Positions 50,150-63,100 of a DNA stretch of 64,000 nt are shown one piece after another; position 1 is the first letter of the stretch, and each line of letters starts with the position of its first letter. The notes under the pieces were generated by a model. It was given only the letters and a program-made list of their open reading frames with translations. It was not told the DNA's origin and ran no database searches. The translations under genes and the position numbers were made by a program. The stretch comes from Certhia americana (taxonomy: Eukaryota > Chordata > Aves > Passeriformes > Certhiidae): positions 44,303,193-44,367,192 of the forward strand of contig CM031879.1 of NCBI GenBank assembly GCA_018697195.1. The letters run 5' to 3'.

Positions 50150-52318
50150 TATTGATTTAAGGTAGTTTGTCTTCATATCTCTAAAACTACATACTCTTTT
50201 GAAGCAGTATTTTTAAGATGTGACAAAAATTCTTCAAGAAATTGGTAATAATTTTGGCTGTATTTACAGACAAAAAATTGGCTCTATTTTCAGTTCCAAG
50301 CATAAACAATTGTTTCTGGAGTACAGGAAGTTTATGTGTTAACAGTCATTGCAATGAGCAGGTAATCTGCTATAAAGTATCTGTATGCAAATTACCATTC
50401 TCTAATTAGAGATTCAAATTTGATATCCAAGGGTTACATATACATCCACTACTGAAGAGAAAGACTAGAATACTTGTAGAAATTACAGATAGTTTATGAT
50501 ATGTAGCAACTACAAGACAGATTCTACAACTGAATGGTTCTAGAAAAAAAGATCAAGAAATAACAACCACGTAGACATACAAAACGTAAGGTAAAAAAAG
50601 TAGACCAATATTATGCAGACACGGTATTTAAGAAAAAAGTCTCTAATATCCATAACTAATAATATTTTTTGCCAAACAATTACTCTTACGGTCCAAAGGA
50701 CCTTGTTCAGGAATAAGGAAAGCATTCTATGATTCAGCTTTAAACTTTTAAAAATTTTCTTCATTATTTGTTACAAATGTCTTTTCATGGGCATGATCCT
50801 GACCTTTTGTAGCCTTTCTCTGAATCTCTTCTCCTCCACATACAGCCAGAACTCAGGCTGGTATGGCTGCAAACTGAATTGTGCCTTCACAGCCCTGCAT
50901 CTCATCAGTATTTGCAGGTTGTGCTACATCATTTAGCTGCTAAGGATGTGTGCCACTGCAAAATGTACAACATATCTTGAGGTCTATTCATTAGAGGGCA
51001 GATTAGCAAATACATTATAGAGACAATTATTGTAGCTTGGCAGTCTGATAGTGAGGAACTACAGGAAGTATCAAGAAAATGAATGGCTGTCATGAATATT
51101 ATATAGGTCCTTGTGAAGCCATTATTAAACTGTGGGTAAATTCAGGACATTTATTGCATAGTTGTGTAGGTTTTGGGGTTTTTTTGCCAAGCAAATTTTA
51201 AATCTCCTAAAGTCCATGCAAGTACTGTATGAGCAATAATGATTCAAGTAGTGATTTAACAGACCTTTCCAAAGGATGCTCAACTCCTTTTTTTATTGAA
51301 GTGTTTTGATGCTGAACTTGAAAAAGGAGACTACCTAAATCACTGAGCCATTTTTTTGTCACATAATCCCAATGTAAAATAAGTGAACAAGTCATTTGTC
51401 ATGAAAATATTTTTGCTGTTTTCTCAGTTATGAAATGAGAATTTAAGTTCGAATTAAAGAAGGAGGGAACAATGGGAGATTTTGGAAACATCTATGTATA
51501 TGATGAATATACTCAAAAGTAGTCAACTAGAGGGAAAAAAATACAAAAATAAGGCTTTAATAATTAAATACTTAAACAGAGAAAACAGGAGTGAAAGAAT
51601 ATATGCAAGACAGAGAAAGGAATGACCTCAGGATGATCTTACTAAATGTATTAAATCAGGAAGACACTTTCCTAAGAAGTTCCACCAAGAAATTAACAAT
51701 TCTGAAAAAATAAAGGAAGTTTGTCTGAAAACTATTCAGTGTGAATTAAATAAAATCTACTGACTTCACATTGAAATTCATTTTTACTTATGTAAATAGT
51801 ATAAAAAAGTAATGTAAATTTTATTTTTTAATTTATTGTTGCAATTGGCTTAAATCAAAAAGCTTGTGTGTGCACTTTTTTTTTTTCTTCTAAAGAAAGC
51901 ATAGTAAGAGTTTCAAGGGAAACTGAAATTCATCCACTAGTCTCAAATTAATTGAGGGGTAAAATCAAATGCAGAATTTAAAAAATATTGTGTTTGCAGG
52001 CCATTTTGGAACTGAATTGAACTTCTGGAAGTCCCTGAGGTGTCACTAAGAAAAGCATATAATGTCTGTGTTTCATTTGGATGATTTGGAGAAGTAAGCA
52101 CATATGTTAAAATTTAGGTTTTTACATCATATGAATCCATCCTGAACTTTTTTTCTTCATATTTCAGAAGAACAGTTTAATAGCTTTAAAGAAATGTGAG
52201 TGGGTTTTGTGACAATTGCAGTTTAATGCAGACATAAATTCCAAAGCACACTGAATCCATAAAAATTTTGGAAGTGTTCACATTTTTTCCTATAGTATTT
52301 TCATAATTCATAGTGTAC

Positions 52319-52352
<34 letters not shown>

Positions 52353-52374
52353 ATATGCATATATATATATATAT
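52319..52374. repeat. Compound (TA)n(TG)n(TA)n microsatellite
   Basis: Alternating TA units, then about ten TG units, then TATGCA and another run of TA units. It is a simple dinucleotide repeat likely to be length-polymorphic and able to adopt Z-DNA (TG) or extrude (TA). Confidence 0.95.
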
Positions 52375-54603
52375 GGCTGTTATTTATTAACCATTTTTTC
52401 ATAGATAAGGATTTGTTATCAATTATGCAATTTTGTGATGAAAGTTGACACAATAAATGTTCTAGCTATCCAGATGTCCTTACATAAATAAACATGTAAG
52501 TAGTTTGACTGTCAACAGCATACCTTTTTATTTTATTTAGTATTATCAATTAACAAATCTTGATCTCATACTATTTTAATTCATTTCATAATTTATATAA
52601 TTCTAAATCTTCATCAATGAAGTTAAACACTTACATTTTTGCAACATCACTATATTTTGTGATTTAAAACATACACCATACCTGTCAACTAAGACTCCTA
52701 CATTAAACAGTGATAGAACTCTTTTTGTATAATTGTTATGCTGTAACCATTCTCTGTGTGTAGAGTTTCCAGTCTACATTCCACCACCCCCATAATATAA
52801 TTGTCATTTAACTGTTTTTCTCTTTACTGTTTGCTCCAATTTTATGTAATAGGAACAGCAGGGGGCATTCAGAGCATTGGATGCTGGATATGGTTGGATA
52901 TGATGCTATGATGCTACTTAACTGCATCTTGAAAGTGTAGAATGCAGTTCGATCAATTTACAATATACCATATAAAATCCATTATTTCATGTAATATACA
53001 TTTATGTATCATGAATTTGTCATTTATTTCTTTGTTCAGTCATCCATTGCTTTCACATAAGTTTTTAGAAGCATTTATTCCACACAGAATTTCAGCAGAT
53101 AGGTGAGACCAAATTAGCAGCAATAATTTTTACAACATGAACAAAATTATTTTCTTAAAATGCGAACAATTACATCTTAATGTGATCCTTGAGAGAAAAA
53201 AAAAAAAAAAACACAATGAAAACAGAGGAAAAGAGTCTGACTTGAGTGCACTATTTGCTGTGGTGAAGAAGTGTAATGAAAAATGGCTGTCCCTATCTCC
53301 AACTCTCAGAAGAAATAAAGAAAGAAGGAAAGAAGCCCAGGATTTCTTACAAATCATAGCTTCAGCCCCAGATAGAAGTCATGAGAGCTTTGAGTCACCT
53401 GCTTTAGAGAGCCTATCTGAAATAAGCAAAAGCCTCAGAATCCTGCAGGCTCATGCAACAGGTGTTAGGGTGAGGATGCCTCTCAGGTGTGATTTGAGAT
53501 TATGTGGTTGGAGATGGCTGTATAACAACACGACATTTCCCTCTTTCTGGGATACAGAGAATATTCTCCTGTGCAGAGTGTTAATTAGCAGGGGTAAGTA
53601 GGTGTCACCAAAGTAGTCCACATACTAAACCTGGCCATTGTCCAGGGTGGAACGCCAAGGAATATGCAAGGTCAGAAAAACCCTGCATGCAGGAGTTTAT
53701 CTTCAAAATTTAATATTATCAAGATACCCTTAAAAGACTTCAGATGCAACATTTCTTGTGAGGATTGCTCACATGTTTCCTCTAATAAGGTTTTTGGTTT
53801 AAACACATAAACAGGAGGACATGTGAGGATCTTTTTTCAGTCAGTGAAGTATCAGCTGTATCCCTGCTTATTTGCTACAGTGATCAAACCAGATACAGCA
53901 CACCTAATCAAATTTGACAATATTCTAGAAGTCTGGAGGGATATATGGGACTAGGGAGAAGTAGGTTTGAATTTACATTTCTCTCGCTGATCTTACTGAA
54001 ATATCTTTTTCACTCTCACCCTCTCTGAAGTTCCTACACAGCTTCCAGTATTCTGTCGGTAGAATATATGTTATGTCTTCAAGCAAATGTGTGACACACA
54101 ATACATTAGTTGCTTTCTGTTTTGTTGCATAAATAAAACTGAAAAAACATCTCCTTGACAAAAGATAATCCTACAGTTCAACTGGTTTTATCCTACATAA
54201 AACAGATGATGAGAATGACAAAGTTGGAGGATTATGTTAATCTGAAATTGAAATCACAGAATGACAAATTCTGAGGGTTTTTTTTCTTGAATGTGTCAGA
54301 GTATTGCAGGATTTCCCAGAAGACTGTCACATGGATGTATTTTATTACTTTATTTTCCTATATTTCCTGCACTAATACTTGATATTTCTATCCTAGTTAT
54401 TGTATGGATTCCAATGGCTAGGTGTATAACCCGAGATATCAAATAGATTACTCAAAACATGGAATATCACACTGGTTAATTGTAATCTAGGTCTCACATT
54501 TCTTATCTTCTCACAGTTTGCCTTCTGACCACACTAATGTAGGTACTGAGAAAACAATTCATTTGTTAGATTGCACTTTGCCATTTGAGATGCTGTGGGG
54601 TGC

Positions 54604-55215
54604 TGTCAGAGTCTGGAATTATAAGAAATATTTCTTTGCATGTTTAAGAGATTTTAAGATCTCTGACAAACAGTGTTTTTAACATTTGTTCATGGAAAAG
54701 GGGCTTTTAGGCTCTGGAATGAGCAGAGTTTTTAAGAATGTGTATTAGACAGGAGAATAGTGTGTAGTTTTATCACAGGCTGACAATTTTAGATATATGG
54801 GGTTTTAGGATGGAAGACAGGTGAAGGCAAGATGGAGAGGTCCACATGGCTTTTGCACTTCCTTCTTCTTCCTCATCTGCCTCCATGTTCTGCAGTGAGG
54901 TGGCACGTTATAGTTGGCTTAGAATAGATTCTAACTTTCTAACAAAGGTGATGGTTATTGGAGAAGTATTATAAATACTGATTATGTGGATTGTAGTATA
55001 AATGTACATGCCACTCTGTGGGTGGTATTTGGGGATTTGGGGTTTGTACCTTGGACTGACCTACAGTGATGAGCTCTGATGGTCAGGAACAGAATGTATT
55101 GATAAGAAAGAATAAACTATGAAGAAAACATAAGAGGAGATGGCTCACGACCCTGTTCCTTCAAACTCTCTGGCTGGGTAAAACAAAACTTCACATTCTT
55201 GGGGTCACAGAAAAA
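54604..55215 (+). mobile_element. Putative solo LTR fragment of an endogenous retrovirus
   Basis: The stretch differs from its surroundings: TG start near 54604, a C/T-rich block (54858-54893), a short TATAAA-like site near 54970, 'CCTTGGACTGACCTACAG', an AATAAA at 55111, and a 'CTCACGACCCTGTTCC' to 'TTCTTGGGGTCACA' end. This order of promoter-like, polyadenylation-like and downstream U5-like segments resembles songbird LTRs I have seen, but no flanking direct repeats or coding genes were found. It may instead be unique intronic DNA. Confidence 0.35.
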
Positions 55216-56299
55216 CAGCCGGCAATAGAGACACACAAAAATATTTGTTATAAACCTGAGAGAGTGTCAGGTGGTGCCATACCTGAACTTCACCACCCAC
55301 TTAACAAAGACCTGGAAATTCTGAGTACCCTCTGTCACACTCTCAGGCCCATGCAGATGTCTCAGTTAGTGCAGGGCCTCAGAAGGTACTGCATTTCTGT
55401 GTTTGGACACTTGAATCACTCTTTTAGTCATCTGAATAGCCCTTTTGGCTTTTGTGATTACACAGACCAGACGTCTGTGGAACCAAAAGGTGCTTATACA
55501 AGCAATGTAGACATTATAGCTTAGATCTGAATTAGGAGCTGACACCCACCTTCACATTCCAACTCTCTGACTACCCTGGCAAATGCACTTGCTTAATGGT
55601 TACTATCTGTATTTCACAGCCTACTTCCCGTTCTTAAGCAGCTCAGCCTAGATGGTGTCAAATTTTAGTCAGCTTCTTTCTATTTCTAAATACTAACCCT
55701 ATGAATGGAACATTTAAGAATGTACAGAATAAAAACAGAAGGTGTACCATATGTTTGACAGCAGAATGCAACATGCTTATACTGCCCTTACACACTAACA
55801 CTCTCATAATTTTTTCTTGGTCTTTTTCTTTTTATGTGTCCTTTCTGCTGCATGTACATCCATGCAGCCCATCTGGTTTGTCATTTACCTCTGCATACCT
55901 GATAATTTACAGTACTCTTAAAATATACCAAGGACATTAATTTTATCACAAAGATTTCAGGAACTTAATATCTAATATAGTAAAAAATACACAAAGTTTG
56001 TGCAAATTTACAACCATACAGAAAAGATGCAAAGTTAGAGGATGCTTTCATGTGATTTTTCCAAAACAAACAGGTCTTTCCATACTTTTTTAATCTAATA
56101 TTCTTTAAGTCAGTGCATGTCCTGAAGAAAGGTATCTGGTATACTTATAATCAAAGATTGTATCAATCTTGGAGAAGAAATTACTGAAACAACGGAAAAT
56201 AGACTTTTTTTATAAACTTGCCTATAAATTAGTCAGACTTAAAGAATATTTGCCATTTTTTTTTCTGATGATGCACATAAATATTTTTTATCACTTCAC

Positions 56300-56456
56300 C
56301 TGCTCATTCACTCTGGAGTGTGATGGTCCATGATGGATGAGAATCTTCACAATATCTACATCTCCTCTCCAAGCAGCCAAGTGAATAGGAAAGTAACCTT
56401 TATTATCTGCTACATTAGTTGATGCTTCATACTGAAGTAATTTGAGAACTATATCC
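56300..56456 (-). CDS. ANKS1B: ANKS1B exon, ankyrin repeat 3 (probably coding exon 3)
   Basis: A 157-bp exon with acceptor TTTTCCAG and donor GAGCAG|GTGAAG. It gives 52 codons after one shared base: [40 protein letters not shown], then [13 protein letters not shown]. The middle is a full ankyrin repeat (PIHLAA first helix, VDIVKILI second helix), and the start is the second helix of the preceding repeat. It enters in phase 2 and leaves in phase 0. It is very close to the remembered mammalian residues 73-124, differing by conservative changes such as WRG for WKG and VDI for VEI. It is intact, which contrasts with the next exon at 46869-47173. Confidence 0.95.
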
Positions 56457-59400
56457 CTGGAAAACAGGAGGTAAATCTAAAAATCAACAGGAAGCTAATT
56501 TTATTAGGTTTTTACATGAACATACATATTACCAATATTTTTATCCTGGAAAATAGAAAAAAAACCCCAAACCTGTTTTAAGTGAAGCAGCTACAAAAAG
56601 TGAAGACCAAAAATTTCTGAAAATCAAATAGACAGCAAAACATAGACAAAATGCTATTAATTGTAATGATTCTTACTTATGAATACCATCAACAATATTA
56701 TCATCAGCTCTCTGAATCTGTTTCTTTCCATAGGATCACCTGGCCACAGAATCATTTTTAGAATTTGCCCGTCCAGAACATGTGCATTCCTCTCAAGGCA
56801 CTAAAGGCAGAAAAGTACTCTTGTCCCCATCACTGCTGAATTCTGGAGGCAGGATGCCAAGATGATAGTTTTATGGACAAATTTCTTACTGTAAGGCTGA
56901 GGTAATAGTTTGTCCTCTTCTTGAGGCATTATCTCAAAGACAGTTAGGAAACAATTTAATGATGATCTAGATAGATATATGAAATAACTTCTATGTATAA
57001 CTTCTAAGAAATAACTTCTTCCATTTTCATTTCCCACATTCAGCTGCCTTGTAGTAGTGAGGGGAAAAGTGACTTATTACCATTTTAATTCTCTTTATCT
57101 TCTTTTCAGTACTCTTGGTGTGGCTTATCATACATTAAGTGAAAGATTAGCATAAGTTGGTTTATTGCATCACTGATTTTTAAGCAGTTTCCTGTACTTA
57201 ACTTCAAAAGCTAAACATAAAAATCAGCTGTGTGGTATGATAACATTACCAAGTATGTCAAAAAGAAAAAAAATTCTGTCTTACTGCTGTATTTGTAGTC
57301 ACATAGTTTGACACAGTCACAGTCATTAACAGTCTCATTAGTTATTAAGCTAAGAGAATCTATGATCCAGTGTGGGCAGTTCTATGCACTTTTTACAAAT
57401 ATGGAAACACTGGCTTACTGATTTGGCTCAAAGAATCAGTGAGGGGAGGGAGCTCAATGTAGCCTACACTATAACCAAAAATGACTACAAATTAAGACAG
57501 AAAATAAATCTAAGGCAATTATTCTTCCAACCTTGACGGAACCTTATTTAATTGCATACTGAAATAAAAATGTGGCAAGTTATGAGGGAATGTGCGCATT
57601 CAGGTCAAAGAAACTCCCAGTTGACTTCAAAAGATAGTGGAGTCATCACGTCTAAGCTTTGAGGAAAATTTAAGCTGGATTTTGGTTAGTCCTAACGAGG
57701 TCATATACCATGAGAACAGCCAAGAAAGACCAGCTCCACTACAGAAAGACTTCTGCTATACAAAAAGTTCCAGAAAAACGGTCTCCTGAGGGAAACTTTT
57801 TAGTATGTGTAATGTTTGAGAGACTTCCCATTAAATAATAGTTTTGCAGTAAATGGTCCAAGGAGAGCTAGAAAGGAACAGCAAACAAAGGCAGCATAAA
57901 TTCAACTAAGTGAAAAAAAATCAGTAGAAAAGCCCTGCACAGATGAAATCTATTGATAAAAACATACAGGAATTTTTGGAAGAGTCTATTGAGAGATTCA
58001 AGCTACAAAATAGAAATGCATCTCCTTCATTCTTCAAGAATGCCCTGACCCATTACACTTATCTAGGGTGAATCTTTTTTAGTGCTTTGGCAGAACTTTC
58101 TCATTTTGTACAAACACATTTCAGAGAGGAAGAGACTGAAAGTCCTTAGCCCAGTAACATTACTGGGCTAAGTGAAATTACTTAGGGAGACTGAGATTCC
58201 AGTGCCTGCCCCAGATATGATTTAATTACTTATATAAAGCAGAATAGTTTCCCAAGGAAAGAAAACGAATCCAGAATAACCAAGGAGGAGGGAATTCATC
58301 ACATACAGTGACCAAGCAAGGATTTGAACAATGGTGCCCAACAAGTAATCCAGCCACAAATTCTTATATTCTTACTTTTCTTGAAAAACTTTGAAATCTC
58401 TCAGGTTTGACCTTGTGTAAAATGGGAAAAATTAAAATCCCAGAAGTTTTTAAAGGTCAGGAACTTATCCTAAGAGGGAAGATTCTTGTGTCAAATGATT
58501 GTATACCATTTTGATTTTGAATATCAAGTTTGAAGACTCAAATAGAGTGTAAAGTAATTTATTTGTTATTTGTGATGACTAACAAAATTAGAACCACCAG
58601 GTGTCTGTCCAGTTCTCTTGCTGGCTGTGCTACCATTGCAGCAGGATCAGTATAATTGTTTGAATAACAGGTCCTGAAACCCTCATGATTTATCAAAAAA
58701 TACCTCATGATTTATTTCAATTTGCATTACTATAACAAGGTATAACTGTGATGTCTGCTACTGCTACTTATCCTGCTGTGAGTGTAAGGGGTCATAGCAG
58801 CCAACATTGGACTTTTCAAAGGCTGCAGTTATATCTGCTGCTATACGTTAAGTCCACATTTTTAAGTCCCCCCTAACCTCAGAAAAAGTTTGGTCAATAC
58901 TGTGTTTGAAATTACCATTTGGACTTTGCATGCTTTGGGATTTTATAGTTTATATTGTTAGGATTCACTTGAAACCTCTGATAGTTTCAGTGTTTATACA
59001 TCAATATTTTTAACTTTCTATGTAACTATTATTGTATTGCCAGTATTAAATATACTGAACCCAGTTTTCATCTATTTAAAACCAGCAATGTCTGCAAGCC
59101 AATGCTGGGGTCTGATCAGTCAAAAATTAGCAATAGCACCAGAAATGATCCATAAATCATGAACAAAAATACTGAGTTTAATAGACCATATTAAGAACTT
59201 AGACCTAATTTCATGGAGATAAAAATATATTAATGGATGATTCTGAACCATTCTACACAGCTGAAACTTTGTAAAATGCACATTATCTAGTTCAAGAGTT
59301 TACTTTATATATTTATTTAGAAAGAATATTCCACATTCATAAAAAAATTAATCCATCCTAAAGAAAATAGGCACCTTTCTAGAATACAATTGAAGACACA

Positions 59401-60113
59401 TCCTAAAGTTTTAATTTTTCTATAGAAGGATGCAAAAATTGTGCAAAGAGTAAACTAAACACATAGTAATTATATACTCATGTTATTTTATGGACAGTCC
59501 AAAATCACATTAAAATTCATGCAAACCACTCTTAATTTCAAATGGGTTTGGATCAATTCTTTATCTCCCACAGATGAGTTAACCAAAGCTTTATGTCAAA
59601 ACTTTAGTTAATGAAAATATTCTTCTTTTTTCACGCTTTCTAGTGTATAATTACTAAATGTTCCTTTCATGTTACTTTTGCTTTGATAACAATTAATCTC
59701 TACTGTTCTTTCATTCACAAAATTGCTTCCTGAAATGTTCACACTCTATACATATGTACATACACACAGAAATACAACACAATATTTTCTGCTGTGATTT
59801 CCCAGCAATAAAAAAGCACTAGAGCCAAGACTAGTAGTAACAATGCTAAATTTCCCCCAAACTGAGGAAGAATTTGGAAGAAGCAGTATAGAATTAATAG
59901 CTTTTAAACTACATTTCCCATTTGTCATTACTACTTATTGATATTGATGGCAGTGTCAAAACATCTTATATTAATATATTCCATTGGAAAGAAGGCTCTT
60001 TTAATAAGTAAAGATCTGCCAATTTTTGTTACAAATCTCAGAACTATGCTCTATTTTCTTGTATTTCACAGTTAAATACCATTCTACATAAAAATTAAAT
60101 GTAAGGCACTTAC
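56457..60113 (-). other. ANKS1B intron of about 3.7 kb
   Basis: AT-rich intron with one perfect 13-bp-arm inverted repeat at 58145-58172. No exon or transposon was recognised. Confidence 0.6.
58145..58172. repeat. Perfect inverted repeat, 13-bp arms, 2-base spacer
   Basis: CTTAGCCCAGTAA is followed by CA and then its exact reverse complement TTACTGGGCTAAG. Such a compact hairpin is unlikely by chance at any given site, though in 64 kb one such case is not extraordinary. No flanking transposon structure was recognised. Confidence 0.9.
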
Positions 60114-60194
60114 TTGTGTCCATTTAAAGCTGCATGATGCAAAGCTGTATAACCTGAACTGTCAGTGCAGTTTATGTTTGGGCCTCGCCAGATG
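60114..60194 (-). CDS. ANKS1B: ANKS1B exon, ankyrin repeat 2 (probably coding exon 2)
   Basis: An 81-bp exon whose conceptual peptide reads [20 protein letters not shown] and then AALNGHK; the [13 protein letters not shown] core is a canonical ankyrin first helix. The acceptor is a TTATTTGCAG tract and the donor is CACAA|GTAAGT. The first base completes a serine codon begun in the previous exon (outside the window) and the last two bases begin the lysine codon finished by the exon at 56456, so both ends are phase 2. It corresponds to about residues 46-72 of the mammalian protein (remembered numbering). Skipping it would keep frame. It contributes a protein-interaction surface in the N-terminal ankyrin domain. 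No anomaly is seen. Confidence 0.95.
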
Positions 60195-63100
60195 CTGCAA
60201 ATAAAGCGAAATTGTGATGTTAATTTTTTGACTTGGCAAGTACAGAAGTGTCAGAAATTTGATATACAAATAATCTAAAGATCTCTGCAACAAGTATGAT
60301 TAAACTTTAAGAGATTAATTACCTTGAAGGAAACGTAAAATAGCAAATGTCTTCTTGATATCAATATAATTTATTTATAAAAAAAAAAAAAATTACACAT
60401 CCATCTATATAAGAGTCATGAACTTTATATAGGGCAGACTCAAAGACTAATGACAGAATAATCATTTCAATTATATCTGTTCTCCCTCTATTACTCTGGT
60501 AATTACACTGAGGTTATCATCTGATTTTGTACTAGTTTTCCACATGTATGTATTCATTGTCTTTAGGTCACTTAGCCTTGAATCAAACAATCACATTAGT
60601 GAAAACCAATCATATTGTTTAAAGGGGTAGGAAATTTATTCTTTTACTTAACTTGATATTTTAGCTCCCACTAGAGCTGATTATATTTTTTAAATAAATT
60701 AGATATACCTTTAAAAACAAGTTAATTAAATTATGTTTTGTTATCTTTCTCTATCTTACAACTTCATTACATGTCCTATTTAACTAGTTTCATTATCTAT
60801 TATGGACTCTTCAAAAAACAGTAAAGTACATATTTTGTTTCAAAGTGAAAAACATGGATGTTAATCTACCAAAACCAAAAACAAAGCCCTGGAAATTGGA
60901 TAACAGAGGAGTATTGAGAACCAGCAGGCTTTTTGTTATCTAACTGACCACATTTGAAACTGATTGCATCCTTTACAGAAACAATTTATTCTTCTGTAAC
61001 AGTTTTCAAACATCAGTAGTAAAACTTCCAGAACACAAAATTATGAGTCCTGAATTACAGTCTGTTTTCTTTAGTTTCTAATACAGTGCTAAACAGTCAC
61101 TGGCAAACCATATTTCCATTCACTTTATAGATTAGAATCAAGTGCTATAGTTTAAATAAAATTTTTTGAAGCTAATAAGTAAAAAGTATTTTTCATACTG
61201 ACATTTCTCATTATCTACATCAGTAAAATGACATGTTATACTTAACATATGATTTTTTAAAATTATTTACTACTGAATCTGTATTTTATTACCCCTAAAA
61301 TGGAATGTATATATGTACATATATATATGCACACTAAGGAATACTGATGTAGACTGGTCTCTTTTTCATTGTTTGTATTTGAATGATTCATTAGCTCATA
61401 AACTTAAGCAGTTGTTTTCCCGCAAGTAATACCATGTGCATACAGAATTATTTGTGTGAAACACTGTGTTCTGCAGTGAGCATAATTCTACATAATACTG
61501 AGTACCTCACTCTCCCTGCAATTTAATTTCTTGGAAGAACAGGACTGAATTATTTTCTTGGGTGAAAAAAAAAAAAAAAAGGTAAAAAAGGTAACATCTA
61601 CAGACGTTCTCTTCCACAGAAGGTAACTTCCAGATAAGAAAAGTCACTCTTTTCAATTAAAGGAAATTATTTTAACTTCATGGAATAGTAAAAATGAGTC
61701 CCTGAACTGATAGATCCTTAGACTGATGTTAAATAACAGACAGATGTTATTTATATGGCAAAGACAATCTGTCTACCTATTACAAGGAAAGAAGTCCTTA
61801 TGTATTGATAAGGTACAACCACTCCTATAATTTTGCATAGTGTTTAGCATTTATTGTCTTACTTATTCAATTATATTTTCACATTTTGATATATACCAGC
61901 TTATAGGAGTATGAAGAAAACAAGTGGTATAGAAAGTAAGATTTTAAATATTACAAAAATAAAAAATATACTACCAAGCAGAACATAATTAACTTGGTTT
62001 TGATAGCTTACATGCTTTGACTTAGAGTTGTTAGGATTTATCTGTTGGCTGTTTTTTCAAAATGCAAGGATCCATGAATTCATATACTCTTCATGATGCA
62101 CTAAGCATCATGAATAAAACTAAAAAATAAAAAAACCTCACCAAAACTCCATAAGATAATCCTTCTTCATTCTCTCCTAATTTTCTTCTTTAATCCATTC
62201 ACTAATTAAAACATTGTTGTACTTTCTGAATCTGGTCTTAGGAAATATTTTTCAACTGAAACTATACTGATTTAAAAAACCCCAACAAACCTCTGAAACT
62301 TCAATAAAGAGTCTATATATGCACCTACGTTAAACTCCTCATGACATGCAGGTTGGGCGGCTGAGAGGCAAAGGACAAAAGACAATGAGTAAATGCTGAT
62401 GACTCAGACACACAAGACAGGATGGCCAGACTAATCACTGTCAGCTCCCAAAGGGTACACAAATACATGCTCAAAATCACAGTGTGGTTATCAAACTACA
62501 GAGCACAGCAAGCACGAGCAGGACTCGGCTGCAGGCAGCTCTCTTCCCTTGGGCCAGCACAGAAATCCTCTCTGAGGTCTTGCACTGCCACAGTATTGCA
62601 ACACTATTTCCTACAAAAGGAATGCAGGTCCACTACATACACAGGATATTTATGCTTTGATAACTGAGAATCAAATTCAAATTGGACAGTCTGAATACAA
62701 ATTCTTACATCCTAAAACTCCCAGCTTCAGCTAAAGCTCTTCTCTTGCAATTAGAATACAGCGGGACAAAAGTCCAGTCATATATAAGTTCCATACAAAG
62801 CATCTGATTTCAAACAAAAGTGGAGTAGAGATTGAGGAAAAGCCTATATACCCCTTATTTAGTATCATAAACATATATGATATGTGAAGAATCATTAAAT
62901 ATATTGATTTATCTGTGTATTAAAACACCTGTGAAAGAAACACTAAGGAGAATCTGGCAGAAAACAAATACCATTCAATCTCCAGAAAAGAATATTTGTT
63001 GTCGGAAAATTAACAGTTCTTCAGAATACTGTTAATATTGAGTGTTCTCAAAAATATATTTCCTCTAGTACTTTGACACAGTCAATAATCAAACTTCTTA

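Larger units (their letters stand above)
47174..56299 (-). other. ANKS1B intron of about 9.1 kb containing the GGAGA array
   Basis: Holds a T/G-rich repeat (48502-48580), the GGAGA array (49457-50149), a compound TA/TG microsatellite (52319-52374), and a putative LTR fragment (54604-55215). A 154-codon plus-strand open frame at 53137-53601 has no recognised domain. The remainder is AT-rich without recognised features. Confidence 0.6.
4226..60194 (-). other. ANKS1B: ANKS1B partial gene: eight internal coding exons and their introns
   Basis: Gene-level entry. ANKS1B (AIDA-1, EB-1) is known as a neuronal postsynaptic scaffold with N-terminal ankyrin repeats, a long linker, two SAM domains and a C-terminal PTB domain. 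The window shows only ankyrin repeats 2-7 and the first part of the linker. Reading down the minus strand, introns after each exon are in phase 2, 0, 0, 1, 1, 1, 0 and 0, and adjoining exons match these phases. Introns are about 3.7, 9.1, 9.2, 2.1, 7.6, 3.0 and 20.1 kb. The exon for the N terminus must lie above 64000 and the SAM/PTB exons below 1. The paralogue ANKS1A is less likely because the 'IKDSLGRTVLDILKEHPSQ' stretch and the linker are ANKS1B-like. Identification is by recall of the family, not by a search. Confidence 0.93.

Noticed and set aside
49496..50176. 226-codon Ser/Pro/Leu-rich minus-strand frame
   Set aside because: Direct product of the CTCCT strand of the GGAGA array.
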